Notes under the pieces: generated by a model
Databases searched by the model: none
The model's input: only the letters and a program-made list of their open reading frames with translations
What the model was told of the DNA's origin: nothing
Assembly: GCA_964614945.1 (NCBI GenBank)
Contig: CAZTNW010000003.1
Location: forward strand, 208,141 to 272,140
Length of the DNA stretch: 64,000 bases
Origin: CAZTNW01 sp964614945
GTDB lineage: Bacteria; Caldisericota; JANLFM01
Direction of reading: 5' to 3'
Shown: piece by piece, positions 62,358 to 64,000 of the stretch
Position numbering within the stretch: position 1 is the first letter of the stretch
Layout of the letters: each line of letters starts with the position of its first letter
Program-made: the position numbers and the translations under genes

Positions 62358-63032
62358 CTACTGTATCGGCTCCTGCCTCGCCTCTTCCAAGTCGGCAAAG
62401 ACCACCAGGCGATAGCGGTCCGTCCAGAGAGGGGTGCAGGTTACCATCACCAGGGTGGGGTTCGGCCGCTCATTGTAGATGGAGAAATCCGTGGGCTCGA
62501 CGACGATGCTCTCCTTCACGATATAGCGAAAAGCTCTCTCATCCCAGTAGATCACGACAAGATCGCCTGGCCCCAGCTTATCCAACAAATAGAAGTATCC
62601 GGTGGAGGGATCGAGGTAGTTCAGGAAGCGGTGGCCGTAGAGGATGCAGACACCGTCCTCTCCCGGCTTCTTGGTGCTGGGGTCGTGGCCTACTCCGGCC
62701 ATCAGGCTGTCCCAGCTCAGATCGGGGACGATTCCCGCCTCGAGTCCGATCTTCGGGATAATGATCATCTTGCTGGGGGGTTCCGGCTCGGGAGTTTCCG
62801 CAGGGGGAGTGGGAGTGAGGGTGGGAGAAACACTTGAGGATGGGGAGGGGCTGTTGGCCAGACGAACTATCTCCTCAGCCTGCACCGAGAGGCGCTGGGG
62901 CCAGATATAATAGCGGATCGCCGGATAGAAAGGCCAAATGATCATAAAAAATCCACCGACCAGAAGGAGGATGCCGAAAATCCTCCCAACCTTCTTCCCG
63001 CTCGATTGTTTCTCTACTCCCTGATTTTTCAT
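62358..63032 (-). CDS. Sortase
   Basis: 224 residues. An N-terminal transmembrane anchor (about 17-40) is followed by a Pro/Thr/Ser linker and the sortase barrel with the catalytic histidine in ILYGHRFLN near residue 131, cysteine in LVMVTCTPL near residue 196 and arginine in TDRYRLVVF near residue 206. It joins surface proteins to cell-envelope material or to each other. The divergent Cna-B gene (63339) is its probable substrate. Class not determined. Confidence 0.88.
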   Translation of the reverse strand: MKNQGVEKQSSGKKVGRIFGILLLVGGFFMIIWPFYPAIRYYIWPQRLSVQAEEIVRLANSPSPSSSVSPTLTPTPPAETPEPEPPSKMIIIPKIGLEAGIVPDLSWDSLMAGVGHDPSTKKPGEDGVCILYGHRFLNYLDPSTGYFYLLDKLGPGDLVVIYWDERAFRYIVKESIVVEPTDFSIYNERPNPTLVMVTCTPLWTDRYRLVVFADLEEARQEPIQ

Positions 63033-63230
63033 CCTGTTCTATTTTAACCCTTTTCCGCGGCATCTTACTGCCTGAACCCCCGAGGAATATAGAGCAGCGG
63101 AAGATGATCAAAATTTTAATTATTTTTTTGGAATACTGTTGACAGGAAAGCTGTTGGAAGATATAGTAAGTCCACGAAAAAGTGAATAGCTTACGCGGAA
63201 GTGATGAACCTTTCTGGGAGTCTAATGGGC

Positions 63231-63298
63231 GCGCCAGGGAAGGGGAGCTTGTGGCGCAACCGGCCGCGATCCAACGCGAGACCGGTTTTTTGTTTTTA
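63231..63298 (+). terminator. Structured leader with intrinsic terminator before the Cna-B gene
   Basis: GCGCCA (63231-63236) pairs with TGGCGC (63252-63257), followed by a second stem AACCGG (63258-63263) with CCGGTT (63282-63287) containing an inner GCG/CGC pair, and TTTTTTGTTTTT. Transcription from upstream (the region from about 63190 is also conserved-looking) could stop 40 bases before the start codon, so expression may be controlled by attenuation. I cannot match it to a riboswitch class. Confidence 0.6.
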
Positions 63299-63338
63299 AG
63301 GGAAATTTTAAAAAAAATAAGGAGGAGAAAAAGAATAA

Positions 63339-64000
63339 ATGATTAAACGAGAACTCGGGAACCGACTCTGGTTCAAGTACCTGGTGGTCCTGATCGCCGC
63401 CTCGTTAACCCTCGGCTTTGGTTTACCCTCTTTGAGCACGAGCGCGGCTGACACCGGGGAGCTGGCTGAGCCCTCTCCCCCTCTTTTAGCAGAAGACGAT
63501 GTCACGCCTGCCACCCCTACGGAAGAGATAGGAGGGCTTGACCCTATCGGGCCGATCGATCCGATCGTGGAATGCCATGCAACAATAAAGATCCATAAGA
63601 CCGGCTTCGGCGAGGCAGCTTTAGCGGGCGCTGAATTTACCCTCTATAAAGACAATAACAAGGACGGCGTTCATGATTCCGGAGAAAACACTGCCATAAA
63701 AGGTCCAACCCCAACTGGCACGGATGGAAAAATAGAATGGACGGGCATTGACGCTAGCGACAAATACTATGTGATAGTGGAGACCAAGACACCGCCTGGC
63801 TATAAGAAAGTTGGTGATATTGCGATACACCTGAAGTCTAGAGACAACGGGAAAACATTTACTTATGATTTAGCGGATTGTTGCATCAAGGGCTCCGTCA
63901 GCTTAGAGAAGCTCGACCAGAGCGGAGCACACCTGGCCGGGGCGCAGTTCACCCTCACCGGGCCGAATGGATATTCAAGCGTCAAGACCACGGACGGGAC
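63339..64000 (+). CDS. Cna-B/SpaA-type surface protein, N-terminal part (3' end outside window)
   Basis: About 220 residues visible, frame open to the window end. A signal peptide (MIKRELGNRLWFKYLVVLIA, cut near STSA-AD) and a Thr/Pro-rich stretch are followed by one prealbumin-like Cna-B repeat (ATIKIHKTGFGEAALAGAEF to about residue 165) and the start of a second (KGSVSLEKLDQSGAHLAGAQ). Such domains, often cross-linked by isopeptide bonds, build pilus-like or adhesive proteins. Start with GGAGGAG upstream. A sortase motif would lie beyond the window. Confidence 0.9.
   Translation, partial: MIKRELGNRLWFKYLVVLIAASLTLGFGLPSLSTSAADTGELAEPSPPLLAEDDVTPATPTEEIGGLDPIGPIDPIVECHATIKIHKTGFGEAALAGAEFTLYKDNNKDGVHDSGENTAIKGPTPTGTDGKIEWTGIDASDKYYVIVETKTPPGYKKVGDIAIHLKSRDNGKTFTYDLADCCIKGSVSLEKLDQSGAHLAGAQFTLTGPNGYSSVKTTDG

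Noticed and set aside
63621..63830. A 69-codon minus-strand open frame within the Cna-B gene
   Set aside because: Antisense of a clear Cna-B repeat region with signal peptide and ribosome-binding site.
1..64000. CRISPR array or transposase
   Set aside because: No regularly spaced repeats and no transposase motifs were seen anywhere in the window.

Overview
The window comes from a bacterial chromosome of moderate GC (judged by eye). It most likely belongs to an uncultured, probably anaerobic, monoderm lineage such as Chloroflexota, a deep Actinomycetota or a Firmicutes relative; I cannot place it more precisely. The evidence is a sortase facing a Cna-B type surface protein, an RNase Y–YmdB–SpoVS–MiaB–MiaA block next to recX–recA, a heliorhodopsin, and oxygen-sensitive or redox genes (radical SAM, rubredoxin with its reductase, a ferredoxin:thioredoxin-reductase-like protein). 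No complete transposon, prophage or CRISPR array was seen.

Layout. 1-6.4 kb: the 3' end of an xdhC gene, a radical SAM protein, an orphan AbiEii-like protein, and a minus-strand run HD protein–nitroreductase–PhzF–rubredoxin reductase–rubredoxin. 6.5-7.4 kb: tRNA-Gln and an AT-rich gene-poor stretch with one long-stem RNA candidate. 7.4-18 kb: housekeeping and accessory genes (csaA, two Nudix genes, mnmA, dinB, a beta-propeller protein, a ZIP transporter, class II aldolase, glutaredoxin, an FTR–rubredoxin fusion, ketopantoate-reductase-like, a lipoprotein cyclophilin, a Spy-like exported protein, adenosine-specific kinase). 18-28.9 kb: membrane proteins, MFS transporters, a fucose-isomerase-like protein, a broken THEP1 NTPase, and three alkylation/base-repair genes.

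28.9-36.2 kb is the centrepiece: a minus-strand bacterial microcompartment (BMC) operon. In transcription order it holds gntR, rpiB, deoC, BMC-P, CoA-acylating aldehyde dehydrogenase, BMC-H, eutJ, BMC-T, a 132-aa accessory protein, BMC-P and BMC-P. The enzyme content matches the sugar-phosphate-utilising (SPU) class: DeoC would split 2-deoxyribose-5-phosphate into glyceraldehyde-3-phosphate and acetaldehyde, and the dehydrogenase would turn acetaldehyde into acetyl-CoA inside a protein shell. RpiB, DeoC, the dehydrogenase and the 132-aa protein all carry terminal helices that look like cargo-targeting peptides. A near-consensus promoter lies between gntR and rpiB.

36.2-38.2 kb is an AT-richer restriction-modification module: an MjaI-type (CTAG) restriction gene split by one in-frame stop, and a methyltransferase fused to a staphylococcal-nuclease-like domain. 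38.3-47.5 kb: a DUF4180 protein, an NCS1 permease diverging from an XRE–ImmA pair, an M29-like aminopeptidase, a copper-amine-oxidase-N-domain protein, a heliorhodopsin with a DHCW cupin, an ABC exporter and a DUF3795 protein. 47.6-53.4 kb: gene remnants (HNH nuclease, beta-propeller, DUF885), an aminotransferase and a second ABC exporter. 53.4-60.5 kb: tRNA-Ser and the conserved block miaA–miaB–spoVS–spoVS–ymdB–rny–recX–recA. 60.5-64 kb: a terpene-cyclase-fold protein, RNA 2',3'-cyclic phosphodiesterase, a sortase, and the start of a Cna-B surface protein behind a structured leader with its own terminator.
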